Shown: positions 43,807 to 56,311, counted from the first letter of the stretch. The stretch is 64,000 bases of DNA from Hymenochaete sp. R1 (GCA_019400425.1 JAFREE010000011.1:248001-312000), one strand, 5' to 3'. The notes: generated by a model from the letters alone, not told the origin. Numbers and translations are program-made.

Positions 43807-46800
43807 ATGCTGGTGCTAACAAAAGAACATATAATTGACGCTATCGCTCGTTCAAATGATGAGGGTTGCACGCTTGACATCAGCAATAAGGAACTGGGGG
43901 ATGTCGGGGAGCAGGGAGCCGAAGAGCTCGCGCAAGTAGGAAGAGGGGAGGACCTGTTGGACGAATGTAGAATTTTGAGGTGAGTTCATATGTCATTCAG
44001 AATCATGAGGAGGTCTCAACTGACGGAACTGGCCTCGTGAATTGCCGAATGATGAAGAATCGCGTTGGTGGGCAATTACCTCTCGTCGCTTCCGATGGCA
44101 TTCCAACGTTTATCGCGCTTACGATACTTGACTCTGCGCTCTAATGCATTTTCGGTATTCCCAGAGGTGGTGAGTGAGCTTTCTTATGCTCTGTACTCTT
44201 TCATGAACTAACACACTGGACAGCTCACTACCATGCCCTCATTGGAAATACTGGACTTCAGTCGCAACAAGATCAGAGGCTTTCCATCCAACCCAGGGAC
44301 TCTCGTCACTCTTCGCGTATGTTACACACTGTGAATTCATATAATCCGAAATCTAATATTATCACTCTTCAACAGGTCTTGTCGGTTAGCCGAAACGAAA
44401 TACGAAAACTACCATCCTATTTATCCAAGTTTAAGAACTTGACTGTCCTCAAAGCCGATCACAACCCGATCGAATGGCCCCCTCAGACAGTCATGGAATC
44501 TAAAGGCAGTTTGGAAGACTCAGAGGTTATGCACGGCTGGGTTAGGTCAATGAAGGAATGGATGGCCGAACAACATGTTGAGGACGAGAAGGTGAACGCT
44601 CAATCCGAGACAAAGGCTATAGATTCGGACAAGACTTCACACACTCGAAACATCTCCCTGGAGTCGGAAAGCTCGATTTACTCCACTTCATCGTACAGGA
44701 ACTCCCTTGATAAAGATGAATTACCTCGTGAACTTGAAATGCCTCCTCCGATCAACACCAATGACATATCGCCTTCAGCGGAGACCGCACTCTCAACCTC
44801 GCCTGAATCGTATTTACCTACACCAGAGGACTCATTACCCTCTGCTGCTCTGAGAGATGACGCCGAACGTCCTGAAGACAGCCGCCATGGGAGAAATGAC
44901 TCGGAACTCCAGTCTACAGCAGAACATCCGAATAATGTCAACCAGCCGAACGGTCGATTGACAATTCAGAAAAGTCTACCTGACTTGCGTTTCGCCAATG
45001 GTCGCTCGCACGGGCACCTTATTCCTCCAACAAAAGCTCGTAGGTCACCCAGCTCAGACATTCAAAAGGTGGCATCGAATGAGAGCTTTTCGTCCATCAC
45101 AGACATTTCTATTAATGCTTTCGAAACTCCCCTTCGTAACAGACCTTTGAGATCGATAAAACCAGGTCACGAACACTCACCCTCCGCCTTGGATCGTGGT
45201 CCTCCCTCGATGGATGTTGAGCGAAACTCATACTTCCGGCGGCTATCAACTTTACCTACCTCTACGATAACGCGCATGACTCCTGGGTCATTGTTATCCG
45301 TCGTAGACGGAATTCGTGGTATCCTCTTCGCAGTGTCCCAAATCTACCAAACCTTGCAGCTATATACTATGTACTGCATTGACGAACGACTGTCCATCAT
45401 TCTCATGAAAGTGCTTAATCCTGCTTCCTCCTGCCTTCAGCAATTAATCGACGCCCTGGATAAATTTGATTCGTTGAGCAAACGAGGTTGCCCGCCCCCA
45501 AACGTCTGTAGAAGGCTAATTGAAACTTGCAAAGACAACGTCGTTATGTTCAGCAAGGCGGCGGGTGTTCTTGCCTTACAGCTCAAGGTCCTTACTCTGC
45601 GCGACGATGTCAGATATTCCCGACATATGTTACTTGTCATCTACGGAGCGACGGCAGAAATATCACATGCATGGTCTGATATCGCCCCTCGGTTGGATTC
45701 AATAGAATATCTCATTCGGGACGATGGGTCATCCCCGCTCTCGAGTCCAGGCATGCCAACCCCAACCCCATCGAAAGCGACCCCGTCTAAGTCGCATTTT
45801 GTTTCGCATGCTTCATCCAATCGTGTTATGATACCATCTATAGAGGAACAACCTGAACCACCGGCACTTCCTCCGTCTAAGTTCCCTCCGCCGCCTCTGA
45901 CTCGTTCATATACGGATCACCCTCAGCTCTTGAACTCCATGTCATCCTCGCCGTTGCCACAGCCTGGAGCTTTGGCCATGAAGAGGCCGACACAGTCCGA
46001 GGGTCGTACTCGAATCAACCGAAGACACGCTGGATCTTTCAGCGTCGAGGACGTTGAAATTGGGAAGTCCTTGCCATCGAACTACGATTTTCCTGCTTTA
46101 AGAGGAATCGCTTCCAACGGGTCAAATACACCAACCGGGCGAACTATAACGGGACCCTCGAGGAACGCAACAGCTACACCAGGTTCCATTCCTCCCCTAT
46201 CCTCCTCCCCTTTCTCCCCGCCTTTACCAGCATCATCCCATTCCCGGCAGAATTCTGCCCAGAATGGCGTTTCCGGCATCCCAATTACGGGTTCAAAGCT
46301 ATCCGATATGAGTCAACTTGTACCTCCAACACCACCGTCCTCTACATCCTCGGCTAATCTAAGCTCGAACTCAACTACGGTGGTAGACAAAAGGGCTACG
46401 GAAGCAATGGCCAGCGCCGTTAGCGCCGCGCCAGCTGTCTGGGCCATGCTTGAGGAGATCGTTGCCTCGGGTGGGATGTGCATGTCTGGTTCTCCCGTAA
46501 ACTTGAACGCAGGCCTTGCAAAAGCGCAGGCAGTGACGCAACGACTTGCGGAAAACATTCGAGCGACGCAAGAGGGCGATGTGGATGCAGATAGGAGAAC
46601 CTTGAGGGCGGACGCTCACGCGTTTATCAAGGTTAGGCACTTTCTAATGTACTTGATGCTTCAGTGATTAACCAGTGATGTGTTTGTAATATCTAGACGG
46701 TCATCTCACTTTCAAAGATCGTGAAAGAGCATGGGTCGGCTCATCATTTGACGGGCCAGCTTCGCAGTGAAATAGCAAAACTTACGAACGCCACGCAAGA

Positions 46801-47290
46801 GTTCGTGATGCTCATGCATGTTACATCGACTCCGACTCCGAGGTCCTCCTCACCAAATCAAATGAACGGTGCCAGTCCTTCAGCAACTCCCAGTATCAAC
46901 GCGACTCCAACCCCAGCTCCATCAAGCGGCCAGTCTCCCTACATGGGCAATCTTGGATCTCCGGACGATAGGTCTTCGTCCACATTGACCGCCGGTAACG
47001 GTTCGTTTTCCCGAAGTCGGAGCGCGCAGCCATCTGCAAGTTCCAAACTACTGACCAACTCTGCACCTAGGAGTGCCCTACCGCACCAACAGTCTTTCAA
47101 GTTGCCTCCTGCAACTCCGATTCCTAGCCCTGGCTTGGGGTCTGGATCAGGGCTGGGTCCTGCTTTAGGACCGGGATTGGGCGTCGGTACAAGGCCGGGT
47201 GGAAGTTTAGGGAGTATACATACGTCCCACATGCGGTATAGAAATGGTGATGTATCATTCGAAGCAGGAGTTATGACAGAAGGATCATAA
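43807..47290 (+). CDS. SOG2: SOG2-like leucine-rich-repeat protein of the RAM/morphogenesis pathway
   Basis: Scaffold of the RAM (NDR-kinase Cbk1/Orb6) network controlling polarity and cell separation. Five exons: 43807-43979, 44058-44169, 44224-44316, 44376-46631 and 46697-47290 (1075 aa). LRRs lie about residues 55-165: LVGNYLSSLPMAFQRLSRLR, LTLRSNAFSVFPEVL, LEILDFSRNKIRGFP, LSVSRNEIRKLPSYLSKFKN and LKADHNPIEWPP. A long Ser/Pro-rich linker follows, then the helical SOG2 domain (about 380-510: VVDGIRGILFAVSQIYQTLQ, LNPASSCLQQLIDALDKFDS, CRRLIETCKDNVVMF). A second conserved helical part (about 820-950) has AMLEEIVASGGM and VISLSKIVKEHG. The tail is Ser/Pro/Gly-rich. Identity is confident from LRR plus SOG2 domain order. 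Confidence 0.88.
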
Positions 47291-47867
47291 CGAGAAGTCG
47301 ATACTCTTTCGTTGTCCTGAACTCTAGGATATTTTCCATCTGGGTAGCTTGTGCGCTCACGCAGAGTCGTGCTCCAGACCTCCACCTCGGAGGTTTCATG
47401 ATCTTTATTCATTCTCTTCATTGCTTGTCCAAATTTTCTTGTGTTGCTTCCGCCATGTATTCTACACGTCCATCTTGTTGCTCATCGCATATTCCCGTTT
47501 TCTTCTTGCTTTCTTTCTTTTCATGTTCAACACAACAGCATTCCTGGATAACAATATTCACAACATTTCCTACAAGCTCCTTTTTTATCTTTTTCCTAAG
47601 ATCAACTAAGCATTAAGTGTATTATCTTCTTATTCGTTTCGTTCCACCAGCCTTACAATTTCAATGTTGAAGATAGAATTGCTAACTATCTTCAAAGTGT
47701 TGGAACCGATTGAAGACTATCTTCATAACCATTTCTCATTCCACTCTCGTTTCCTCATGCGTAGTTCGACTCACTACGTGCATCCTCATCAGATTTTCTT
47801 TGTCTCGTTTACATTCAAGGTAGTTTGTGATTGTTGGGTACTTTTGCATCTTGCCACTTCGAGTAAG
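47291..47867. other. SOG2 3' flank
   Basis: CT- and T-rich 3' region of SOG2. The ORFs here are Phe/Ser-rich and not credible. Confidence 0.5.
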
Positions 47868-48447
47868 ATGCGAAACGCCGACTGTGCGCCCTTTGTAGGT
47901 ATGAGATTTATTTCTAGACTTCAGAGCTCGATGTTGAATTGCACTCAACAGGTGCGGATGCTCACAGCGTCATTCACACTTGTTCGTTCGAATAGGATTG
48001 GTACTGGTGTGTGGACGAATTCCAGCCGAGAATTTCGAGTGGATGCAGCCTTCAAGTTCCTGGGACATCCTCAGTTTTTCTGGAGTATTTATCCGAAATG
48101 CGTGTGCACAAACGAGAGCTTTTCGCTCTGTTGCATGAGGAAACTCAAGAATGGACTAACTTGATGAAGCCCGCGAAAGTGCGAAGGTTCAAGTTTGCTG
48201 AGGATAAGGGGATTCGAACTCTACCCGTAGTTGTCCTTCCTCCTCCCAAACCTTCCAGCAAACTCGACTCACTCGATGTCAAAGTATTCGGTACGCGGCT
48301 CTTCTCGGCATTAAATTTCTCGTCAAATTGACGTTGAACTTGCATTCACATACTACTTCCGACCAATGTCCTTATAGGTCTGTTCGCACTCTTAAGGATT
48401 GCCGTCTTCCAAGCTACAGATCTCTTCGCTAGTATCATTAGGTTACG
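47868..48447 (+). pseudogene. Possible broken hypothetical gene
   Basis: Three stretches look like exons in compatible phase: 47868-47898, 47952-48290 and 48378-48447, giving MRNADCAPFV, then WYWCVDEFQPR to LHEETQEWTNLMKPAKVRRF and LPVVVLPPPKP, then LFALLRIAVFQATDLFASII. However the second carries an in-frame TAG at 47993-47995, and the frame after 48447 soon meets another stop. I do not recognise a family. Either this is a decayed gene or I have chosen the wrong splice sites. Confidence 0.3.
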
Positions 48448-48538
48448 GTAAGCATGTATTCGTTCCCAAAATACCTCGAATTTTAAACTAGTGGCTTAGT
48501 TTCCTTGGTGCTTGACTCGGTCGTACGTTCCTCTAGAC

Positions 48539-49336
48539 ATGCCGAAAGAAGTTCATGCTCCTTCTCATTCGTCTCGGACGGCTGCGGCGGGCCGCGGTAG
48601 CGGACTTAGCCGTGGTAGCAGCAGGAAACGGTGTCGTGCAAATGCCATTCTTCCTCCGCAATCGTCATCATCCAATGCCTTGCAACTTGTAAATCCCTCG
48701 CACCAAACTGGCGGCGGCGGCACTAGATAACCTCGTCTTCCAAAGGCATACATTCCACTACCCGACTCCTTCCGAAACATTCATCATCCACATCGGTTGC
48801 TTCATGATTTTCTCGATGACCAGCGTCGACTTCGCGATGAAGGAAATGACGACGAGCTCATCGTTTCGAAGGTAATCAAACTCGCTGGGGCGAACATCAG
48901 AGCGGCGCAAGCTAATGAAGAAGCCAGACATTTTTCTTGGCTCCTTGATCGGATCTTCCTGACGCTCTTCAGCCCCGAGCTCGCAAAGCAGTACGAGAAC
49001 GAAGCGGTGGATGCGGACGGATGCATCACCAAAGTCAAAGACGTGTGGGTTGACGAACTCAAGCGCGTCTTGGAAAAGGATGTGGGGTTTTGGAGATCCA
49101 GAACTGGAGAATTTACTAAAGTGCAGGTAATGGCGAAGTATACCTCAATCATCCTCAGGCTTGAGTGAGGGCTGCCGCATGCGGACGAGGAAGCTGGTGC
49201 TAAGATGGTTGAGGAACTGAACAAGGAGAAGGCAGATTGGAGTGGCTATTCTTCTATGCACTTGCCATCGAATAACAAAGTAGGCGCAGAGCTATTAGAG
49301 ATGTCTTTGTATTGGGCTCATCTACAAATTCGATGA
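48539..49336 (+). CDS. Hypothetical protein, three exons
   Basis: A plausible gene model of 225 aa: exons 48539-48688, 48746-49126 and 49190-49336, introns of 57 and 63 nt, all in phase. The N-terminus is low-complexity and basic (GRGSGLSRGSSRKRC). The middle is charged and helical (LHDFLDDQRRLRDEG, KLAGANIRAAQANEEARHFS, SWLLDRIFLTLFSPELAKQY, VKDVWVDELKRVLEKDVGFW). I do not recognise the family. The splice sites are inferred from phase alone, and the upstream broken exons at 47868-48447 could belong to the same locus. Confidence 0.45.
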
Positions 49337-49738
49337 ACCGCCAGAGTGCCTAGATTTGGTCTCTACCTAAAGAAATGCAAATTTATCTTTCTCTTATTTC
49401 GATGCATTATGACAAGTATTAAAGAAGCGCTATTTAGTAAGTCAGGTGCGGGGGGAGGGTGTCACCGGTGGTGCTTCCATCCAACTTCCTGAAAACCATG
49501 CCTTCGCCTTGGTGAATTAATTTATTGTTGACTGCTAAAGGCCAGAGCGCAAGCTTCTAGTTTCTTCGTGGCACTCAGATACTCTCTGGTAAACCTTCAA
49601 GTGGTTCAGCGGTTGTGGCTTGTTCACCTCGAGCCGATGTGGCTTATAATTTTCAAACTCCGCGTGTGATAAAAAGGGAAGGTTGTCTTTGAGTTTGAGA
49701 CAAAGGCCCTTTATTCTGTCCACTTCCACCTTCCCTCG
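49337..49738. other. Intergenic, upstream of the first aprataxin-like gene
   Basis: About 400 bp with no supported feature; the minus-strand ORF covering 49535-49915 is the antisense shadow of the aprataxin-like gene. Confidence 0.5.
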
Positions 49739-50635
49739 ATGTCTTTCGACAAGTCCCTTTTCAGCAAAATTGCAAGGCACTCGAACCCAGAGTCGTTCCC
49801 GCCGAACGTCTACATCGCCCATACAGAGAACACAATCACAATCTTCGACGCCTACCCAAAAGCGGACTACCACTTTCTCGTCATCCCTCGAGTGACCCAG
49901 GAAGGGCTCACACATGAGAAAGATGAGAGAGGAATTGATAGTGTGAAGACGACTAAGAATCTTTTGAATCTCAAAACGTTCTTTGGTGCCCCTGGAGTGA
50001 ACAAAGAAGCTGCAAGAAAGTTTTTATTGCAGATGAAAGAAGACGCAGAAGCTCTGAGGAAGGAGATTGAGGAAGACATGAAGCTGCGGCGGAACTTCGT
50101 TTGGAAACTCTACTTCGGGTTCCACGCCATACAATCAATGGAGTTAGTTCTCGTTTCCTTCGTTCTTTGTCCGTTTTATTGTATCGAGGAATTATGGCTC
50201 CTTTCTTCCTTCATTGTGCTTGTTTGTATTAATTTGCCATTTCAGCCACATCCATATGCACATCATCTCTGACGACTACTGCGGAAAGAATCTGAACAAG
50301 AAAAGGCACTACAACTCCTTCCATCCCCAGCTTGGCTTCTTCCTCCACCTCGATGACGTCCTGTCTTGGTTCGACGGAGATACAACAACCCAGGACGTAG
50401 TTGCAGTGAGTCCCACGTTTCCTTTTCCAGTGGCTCTCAAGTCTATGAACGCTAAATTGCAATTTCAAATGTCGTTTAGAAGATCCAGTTGAATGAAGCA
50501 AGTTACATAAAGAAGCTCGAGGCGCCGCTTCGCTGTGTTCATTGCGAAGATTATCGAGCACACGTACCTGGATTGAAGAAGCACCTTCAAGAACATTTCG
50601 ACGACGCCCAAGCCGAGCATAGCCGAGATGAATAA
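49739..50635 (+). CDS. HNT3: Aprataxin-like HIT-domain and zinc-finger protein (APTX/Hnt3), first copy
   Basis: Aprataxin removes AMP left on 5' DNA ends by abortive ligation, in single-strand break repair. Three exons: 49739-50142, 50246-50405 and 50480-50635 (239 aa). The HIT domain has VYIAHTENTITIFDAYPKAD, YHFLVIPR, and the catalytic triad SMDHIHMHIISDD, with all three His of HxHxHxx present, followed by LNKKRHYNSFHPQLGFFLHL as in aprataxins. The C-terminal zinc finger is LRCVHCEDYRAHVPGLKKHL followed by QEHF (C2H2). There is no FHA domain, as in fungal Hnt3. A related gene follows in tandem at 51231. Confidence 0.93.
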
Positions 50636-51230
50636 GTACAAGTCTTTGACAACGCGCAGATATCACAGAGAGTCCACAAAGATCGGTGCATGGGCCACAA
50701 GGGGCGGCGGCGCCTCTCGGACAAGGATGGATCTTGATCATCAATCCGGCTCGCGAAGTAAGAAGAACCTCCCGCGCCTCCCTTGCAAAAAATATACGCA
50801 ACCAGCATATTACCACAGCACCTTATTGTATAGCATCTCTTTCAATCAATGACTTTACTCACGCCACGCTGCGACAGACGTCCACAAAGGGCAATATAAG
50901 TTTATGCGTCCACCTTCCTTTCAAGCACACAAAAGAATAATCAATAGCCATAAACGCCGTTGCGTCGAAATCGGACGGCAGAGACGGAGAGGTCGTTCGC
51001 CAAGCTGTGCAAAGCACTGAGTTCATTATACGACGTTGTAAGCGGGGCCTCGTGCTGAAAAATTTGAATTGGTTCGGTTCGGCTAGAGGTATGACGGCAG
51101 CGAAAGAAATGTATAAGAAGACGTGCCCACTGTTGCCTCCAAAGTCTAGATAAGTACTCTTTTCTTCCCTAAAGGCCGTCCTCGACTTACGGATCTCGCG
51201 TTCCCTTGACGTGGCCTCCTGGTAATCCGA
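50636..51230. other. Intergenic between the two aprataxin-like genes
   Basis: About 600 bp with no supported gene; ORFs in several frames overlap and show no recognisable domain. It should contain the promoter of the second copy. Confidence 0.5.
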
Positions 51231-52230
51231 ATGCCGCCCAATATCGAGTTCGACCCGGACAGGTATGCAAAGTACGCCGCCCTTACGCTCCCAGACCCAC
51301 GTTTCGGAGGCCACGAATACTATAACCACACCGAGAACACGCTGTGCGTGCAGGAGCTGTACCCAAAATCCGAGTACCACTTGCTTTTGATCCCGCGCGT
51401 CGGGAGTGTGCCTCGAGTTCCGGAGAACCTGAAGGATGTTCAAACGCTGTTAAGCTTGAAAGCGTTCACGAAAGAGCAGGCGTTCGAGCTGTTGGGAGAG
51501 ATGTGGGAGGATGCAATAGTAGTGAAGAAGGAGGTCGAGGAAGATATGAAACAGAGGAGGGGATTTACGTGGGGTATTTGGATGGGATTCCACGTTGCTC
51601 CGTATCATCGGTGAGTGAGCATTTTAGCATAATGGACCGGCTTTTGAACGCTGGTTGCGATAGTTACTTGCATCTGCATATTATGTCGTGCGATCTGACG
51701 GGAGAGTACTTGAAGAAACCGTCTCATTTCTTCTCCTTCCATCCTGGGTTTGGTGACTTTTTGCATCTGGATGAGCTACTAGAATGGGATGAAATCCAAG
51801 ACTCCCGATTCAGAAGTGTAAGTATCATTTCAACGTGCTCACTATGCAGCGTTTTCCTGAATATTTAATCTTCCAGAATGTTCGACAGCTGGAAATTAGA
51901 AAGCGTCAAATCGAGGGTCGAAGGAAAGGTGGTGCGGGTCCCGAGGAGCGTACCTATGAGTGCTATTATCGCGAACCCAAGGAGTGTCTTTTCATGGCGG
52001 ATAATTTCTCAGAGATGAAAGCGCATCTCAAGGAGGAATTCGACGCGATGGTGGAACGGAAGACGAAGCAGGCTGAGAGACGCAAAGAGGCCGAGGCAAA
52101 ACTCGCGAGGATGCGGGCGAGACAAGCTGCTGCAAAGCTTGCGAAACAGCAGCAGCAGCAGCAGCAGCAAAATGAGGGTGTTGAAGTTGCTGAGAATCAG
52201 CTACCAGTAAGCGAGAATCCCGAAGTGTGA
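51231..52230 (+). CDS. Divergent aprataxin-like protein, second tandem copy
   Basis: Three exons: 51231-51610, 51664-51817 and 51877-52230 (295 aa). It aligns with the first copy across the HIT domain: EYYNHTENTLCVQELYPKSE, YHLLLIPRVG and VEEDMKQRRGFTWGIWMGFH. The HIT motif reads YHRYLHLHIMS where copy 1 has SMDHIHMHIIS with equal spacing, so the first His of the triad is Tyr while the middle (nucleophile) and third His remain. The zinc finger is altered: the two Cys are separated by seven residues (CYYREPKEC) rather than two, then AHLKEEF, which could still give a C2HE site. The C-terminus adds a Lys/Arg/Glu helix and a polyGln run. Activity is uncertain. Confidence 0.85.
52147..52170 (+). 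repeat. CAG trinucleotide run coding for polyGln
   Basis: Seven CAG and a CAA codon near the C-terminus of the second aprataxin-like protein. Confidence 0.9.
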
Positions 52231-52666
52231 ATGGTTCTTGATCTGGTGGATGACTTTGCTCCTGGATTTCGCGCTTGCATATAGATCTAATTTTTGTATA
52301 ACATTGTATGGAAGCTTTGTCCTAGTTCTTTTCTTGTCGACGAAATGAGTTGCTAAAATGCTTGCTAATTTGGCTGGAATACGATGATTAATGCATGTTG
52401 ATTTCTCCTTTGGCAGAACACTCACCAAGTAGATGCAACCTACCTTATACATACCATTAACCTGCTAGGCACATAGATACGCTTGAAAAAATAAAGATAA
52501 ATTCTTTTACTTTTGACCACTCAAAGCCTGGGATGAGGGCGAGGTGAAGTGAGATGATGACGGAAGCAAAGAAAGGTGAGAGAGATCACAGGTGAACCGC
52601 AGCGCGTCTACTCCATCTCACGTTCTCAGGCACTGGCCTCCATCTCCTCCCCTTTCTTCCTCGACG
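52231..52666. other. Intergenic, upstream of PEP7
   Basis: Nothing recognised. Minus-strand ORF 52201-52452 is featureless. Confidence 0.5.
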
Positions 52667-55600
52667 ATGAGCTCAGTAACGTCGACGCCGTATGTTCCAT
52701 ACCAAGCTTACAAGGTGCGCAATGAATTATCAACCCAGTCAGTCGCTCACTTCGACGTCTGGTAGTCGAAACGTCACAACCGAACAGTCTCCTCACCTCC
52801 CGTAGAGCCAAATGGGCAGACATCCCCAGCACCTCAACCGCGACATACACCCTCGCCTTCTCTTGATTTTGTGCGCAAAGCGTCACCAGAGTCTCAGAAT
52901 ATACCAAATGAACTGAAGCGCCAGAGCTGGAGCGTGGCGTTGACGAATGGCGACGACTCCGGCACAGGGGTATGGAGTGCAGCAGCTCCAGCCCCGGTGC
53001 GTCCACGGCCAATGTCTATGGTCATTCCGTCGACAAGTGGAGGCCAAATCTCAAGTGAAAGCTCAACAACGAGCTCCGACGCTAAGAGCCTTGCTTCTCC
53101 TGGGGGTCGATCCACTGCGAGCTCACCGGTCTTTCATATGAAAGACGAGCCAACGAGCCCGACTAGTCCTAGTAGCGTCCAGTCTATCCAATCTACGGAG
53201 AGCAAGAGAACTGCGTCCCCGGTGATGACGGCAACACTCGATGGCAAGGCAACTAGCCCACCGATGCCACTTATTAGCGTCAATGGAAATAGTACAAATG
53301 AAGCGGGTCCTTCAAACCCTAGCAAACCGCCCTACAGCCCGCGCAAGTCCTCGACATTCAGGCATGTCCCGCTCCGCCCGCCGTCGGCGAGCGTCGCTCC
53401 GAGAACTTCGTCCCCATTGCGGCCAGCAGGTGCGCAGTCACGCTCAAGGACTGCATCTGCTTCAGGCTTCTCATCGCCGTTGGCGGCACCCCAACAACCT
53501 GATGATGACGATGCTGTGCCGTCCGTTGACAGTACTAGTAACGATGCTAGTACCGTTGATGATGGATCACTCAGACCTGAGATGCATGGCAGCCCCAGCT
53601 CCAAATCAAGTTTCTCTCCTCCTGCTTCTCTTCGATCGATGCCTATAGCAACGATCGAGACTGACTCGATTCAATCCTCAAAGCAGTCGAATATATCACC
53701 AAATATTGTTCCTACTAGACTAAACCCACCACAACGGACAAGTTCCCTCTCCATCCCAGCGAGCACACCGCTTCCTCCGCCAAAAGACTTTTCGCCCTCT
53801 CCTAGTCGGGCTCTTTCAGTTGTCTCCTCTCCCAGAATCAAATCCCCTGCTCCAGTCAGGACGCCCACCGTATCCGGTTCATCCACATTATCGGGTCGGA
53901 GTACACCCTCAGTATTAACACCATCCACTTCGTCATATCGGGCAACGTATCGACCTGGGTTTCAGCCGAAGGGCGTGTACCGTCCCTTGACGGACGATTT
54001 CCTGGTGCTGCGCAAAAGGTCTAGGGATGCGGGACGAGTTGAGCAAACGCGTCTTGAGCGTCGGTTCGAGAAGCTTGTCGATTTGCATTTTGTGCGGGAT
54101 AAAGACAAGGAAACGGACAAGGAGAAGAATGGAGCTGGGGTCAACACTGGAAAGGGGAAGGAGAGGATAAACGGGGCGCCAGAAGCACCGGGGATAGCAA
54201 GGAGGGCATCGTCTTTCTTTGAAGATTTGGGTGACCTGAGGACGAGGAGTGCTTCAGAGCTTTGGAGGGGAGTGCTGGAGTCTCGTACTGCTGCTGTTAG
54301 TGGTGGAAAAAGTGACATTCGAGGTGAATACGACGGCGATTTTCATTTCATTTTACACAACAGTCTGATTTGCGTTTTCTTAGCGGCTGAACAACGGATA
54401 ACACCATGGCAAGAAGACTCGGAGGCGACATGTTGTCCACTTTGCTCGTGAGTCGCGAATCCATAGGCTTCTCAATTTATGTCAAGTTTTTCTAATGCTT
54501 TATGAACATGAAGTGCCTCCTTTCATCCTTTGACGAATCGCAAGCATCACTGTCGATTATGTGGGAAGATAATGTGCTCTCTCCCAATAAAGAAACCCCA
54601 ACGTCCCTCTCCGTGCTCACTCCTCTTCATCGTTGATATCAAGTCCGGCAAAATCGAAGAAGTGAACGAGGGGGTTGATTACGGAGTGAAGCCTAGAACG
54701 AGAGCAGACTCGTTGAGAGGGTCTGGCGCGAAGGGGAAAGGGAAAGGAGCAAATGCGAGCGAGGATGCGGAAAAATTCTTGAAGGGAGTAAGAATCTGTA
54801 GAGAGTGTAAGCCTATCATGCTGTGAGTTTGTGTCTTCTGCCTCAACATTCGATAATCTAACGTTCGAATCGTCATAGTCGTCAACAGTACCGACAGGAG
54901 ACAAAACGCGTGCCGGGTATAATCAAGCTTTATAATGTGCGTCATCAGAGATCCATTTCTGCATACGTTACGTTGCCTTGACAAGGCGCATATAGGCACT
55001 CCTTACGCTCGAAAGCGAAATTGAAGAATTCCTTCCCCAATTCCAAGACCTCATGCGAAGCCTCACGTACGTTTATTCACTCTTGTTTTCCCTGTAAGCT
55101 TTAGTGCATTTTCACTAACGTTACCACATCCATCTTTGTTATCAACGTCGTATTTTCCACCCTTTCCCGCCTCCAGCGACAACTCGGCAGAAGACGCTCC
55201 AACAAAGGAAGCGTCCGCCGCACGCAAGCATCTATTGCAGTGTTTCTCGGACTACGACACGATAGCGAAGCGGATTCGAAGGATACCGTGTCCTGGCGGG
55301 CAGGGGAGCTCTCAGGACCGCGTGCAGGCTGCGATCATGACGCGCGCAACGGTGTTTTTGCAGAAGAATATGTTTCCTTTGCAGGTTCGTTTTTTTTATT
55401 ACCAAAGCGAGTCTGAGCTATTCGCATTAAAGCTGAACGCTTGCATATCAACATCTATGTAGGCTCTTCCTAAACTTAAGAAACACCGTTCTTCCTCTTC
55501 CACGTCTACGATCTCCCCAACACCCTCCCAGACCTCTTCAGGGACTGCAACGCCCACCCCATCCTCTTTCGTCGACCCAGACTCGGAGCTCGCAAAAGCA

Positions 55601-55780
55601 CTGCAGCCGCTGCTCGAGCAAGAGGCGCTTCTGGAGTCGTTCGTTGAGGAGGCGACGGCGCAGAGGAAGTTTGAGGACGCGAAGACGTTGAAGGCGAATT
55701 TGAATGAGATTCGGGCTGAGATTGAGAGGGTTGTTGGGGGCGCAGGAGGATTGATTGGTGGTGGTGGGCTTGGGTGCTAA
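52667..55780 (+). CDS. PEP7: FYVE-domain endosomal tether PEP7/VAC1 (rabenosyn-like)
   Basis: Effector of Vps21/Rab5 and Vps45 in Golgi-to-endosome transport. Eight exons: 52667-52714, 52766-54323, 54384-54447, 54514-54822, 54879-54936, 54996-55066, 55177-55384 and 55463-55780 (877 aa). The first exon is only 16 codons (MSSVTSTPYVPYQAYK). Residues 17-370 are a disordered Ser/Pro-rich extension. Then come RPGFQPKGVYRPLTDDFLVL and RLERRFEKLVDLHF, typical of fungal Pep7, and the FYVE finger CCPLCSASFHPLTNRKHHCR with LCGKIMC, whose second half (RICRECKPIML) is separated by a basic low-complexity insertion. A helical C-terminus with a Rab-binding-like hairpin (LEQEALLESFVEEATAQRKF) ends the protein. 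Confidence 0.88.
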
Positions 55781-56311
55781 TGATTGGGTGGTGTGAGATG
55801 AGATCGGCGCGGTACGGCGAACGGAGGTGTGTGTGATACCGGAGGAGGGGGGTCGTTCTTTTCTTTTCCTCGAGGGTTACAACAAAGAGCAAAGCTTTAT
55901 TTTTCTTATATTCAAGGATTTCTAACGTTCAATGTTTGCTTGTAAATTATTAACTTTTCTTGAAGACATTCATCCACTCCGTTACCCTTTCCCTTTCGCC
56001 CCACAACATTGATCGTGCGACGTATATGAAATTGAGCTCTAAAATGTAGTCTTTCGGGATGAGTCGGATTTAGGGGAATCGAGACGGAGCCAATCGCATT
56101 TGACTGGGGTTCGTTTCAGCCGGGCCAGTCGCGCTCAGCAGCAGTAACTCAGTCAGTCGGACCCGTCGGCACACACTTGACCTCACCCGCTGCGTGTTAT
56201 AACCGCTCTTCTATTGCCGCGCACCCCGCACATCTCCTTGTCCTCCTCCCACCACCATCCACCGTTCACCTCTTCTCGTCCATCGCCCTCCTCACGCCCA
56301 AAATACGCTCA
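55781..56311. other. Intergenic, PEP7 3' flank and citrate synthase promoter
   Basis: About 530 bp, no gene. The last 150 bases are C-rich leader sequence of the citrate synthase gene. Confidence 0.55.
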
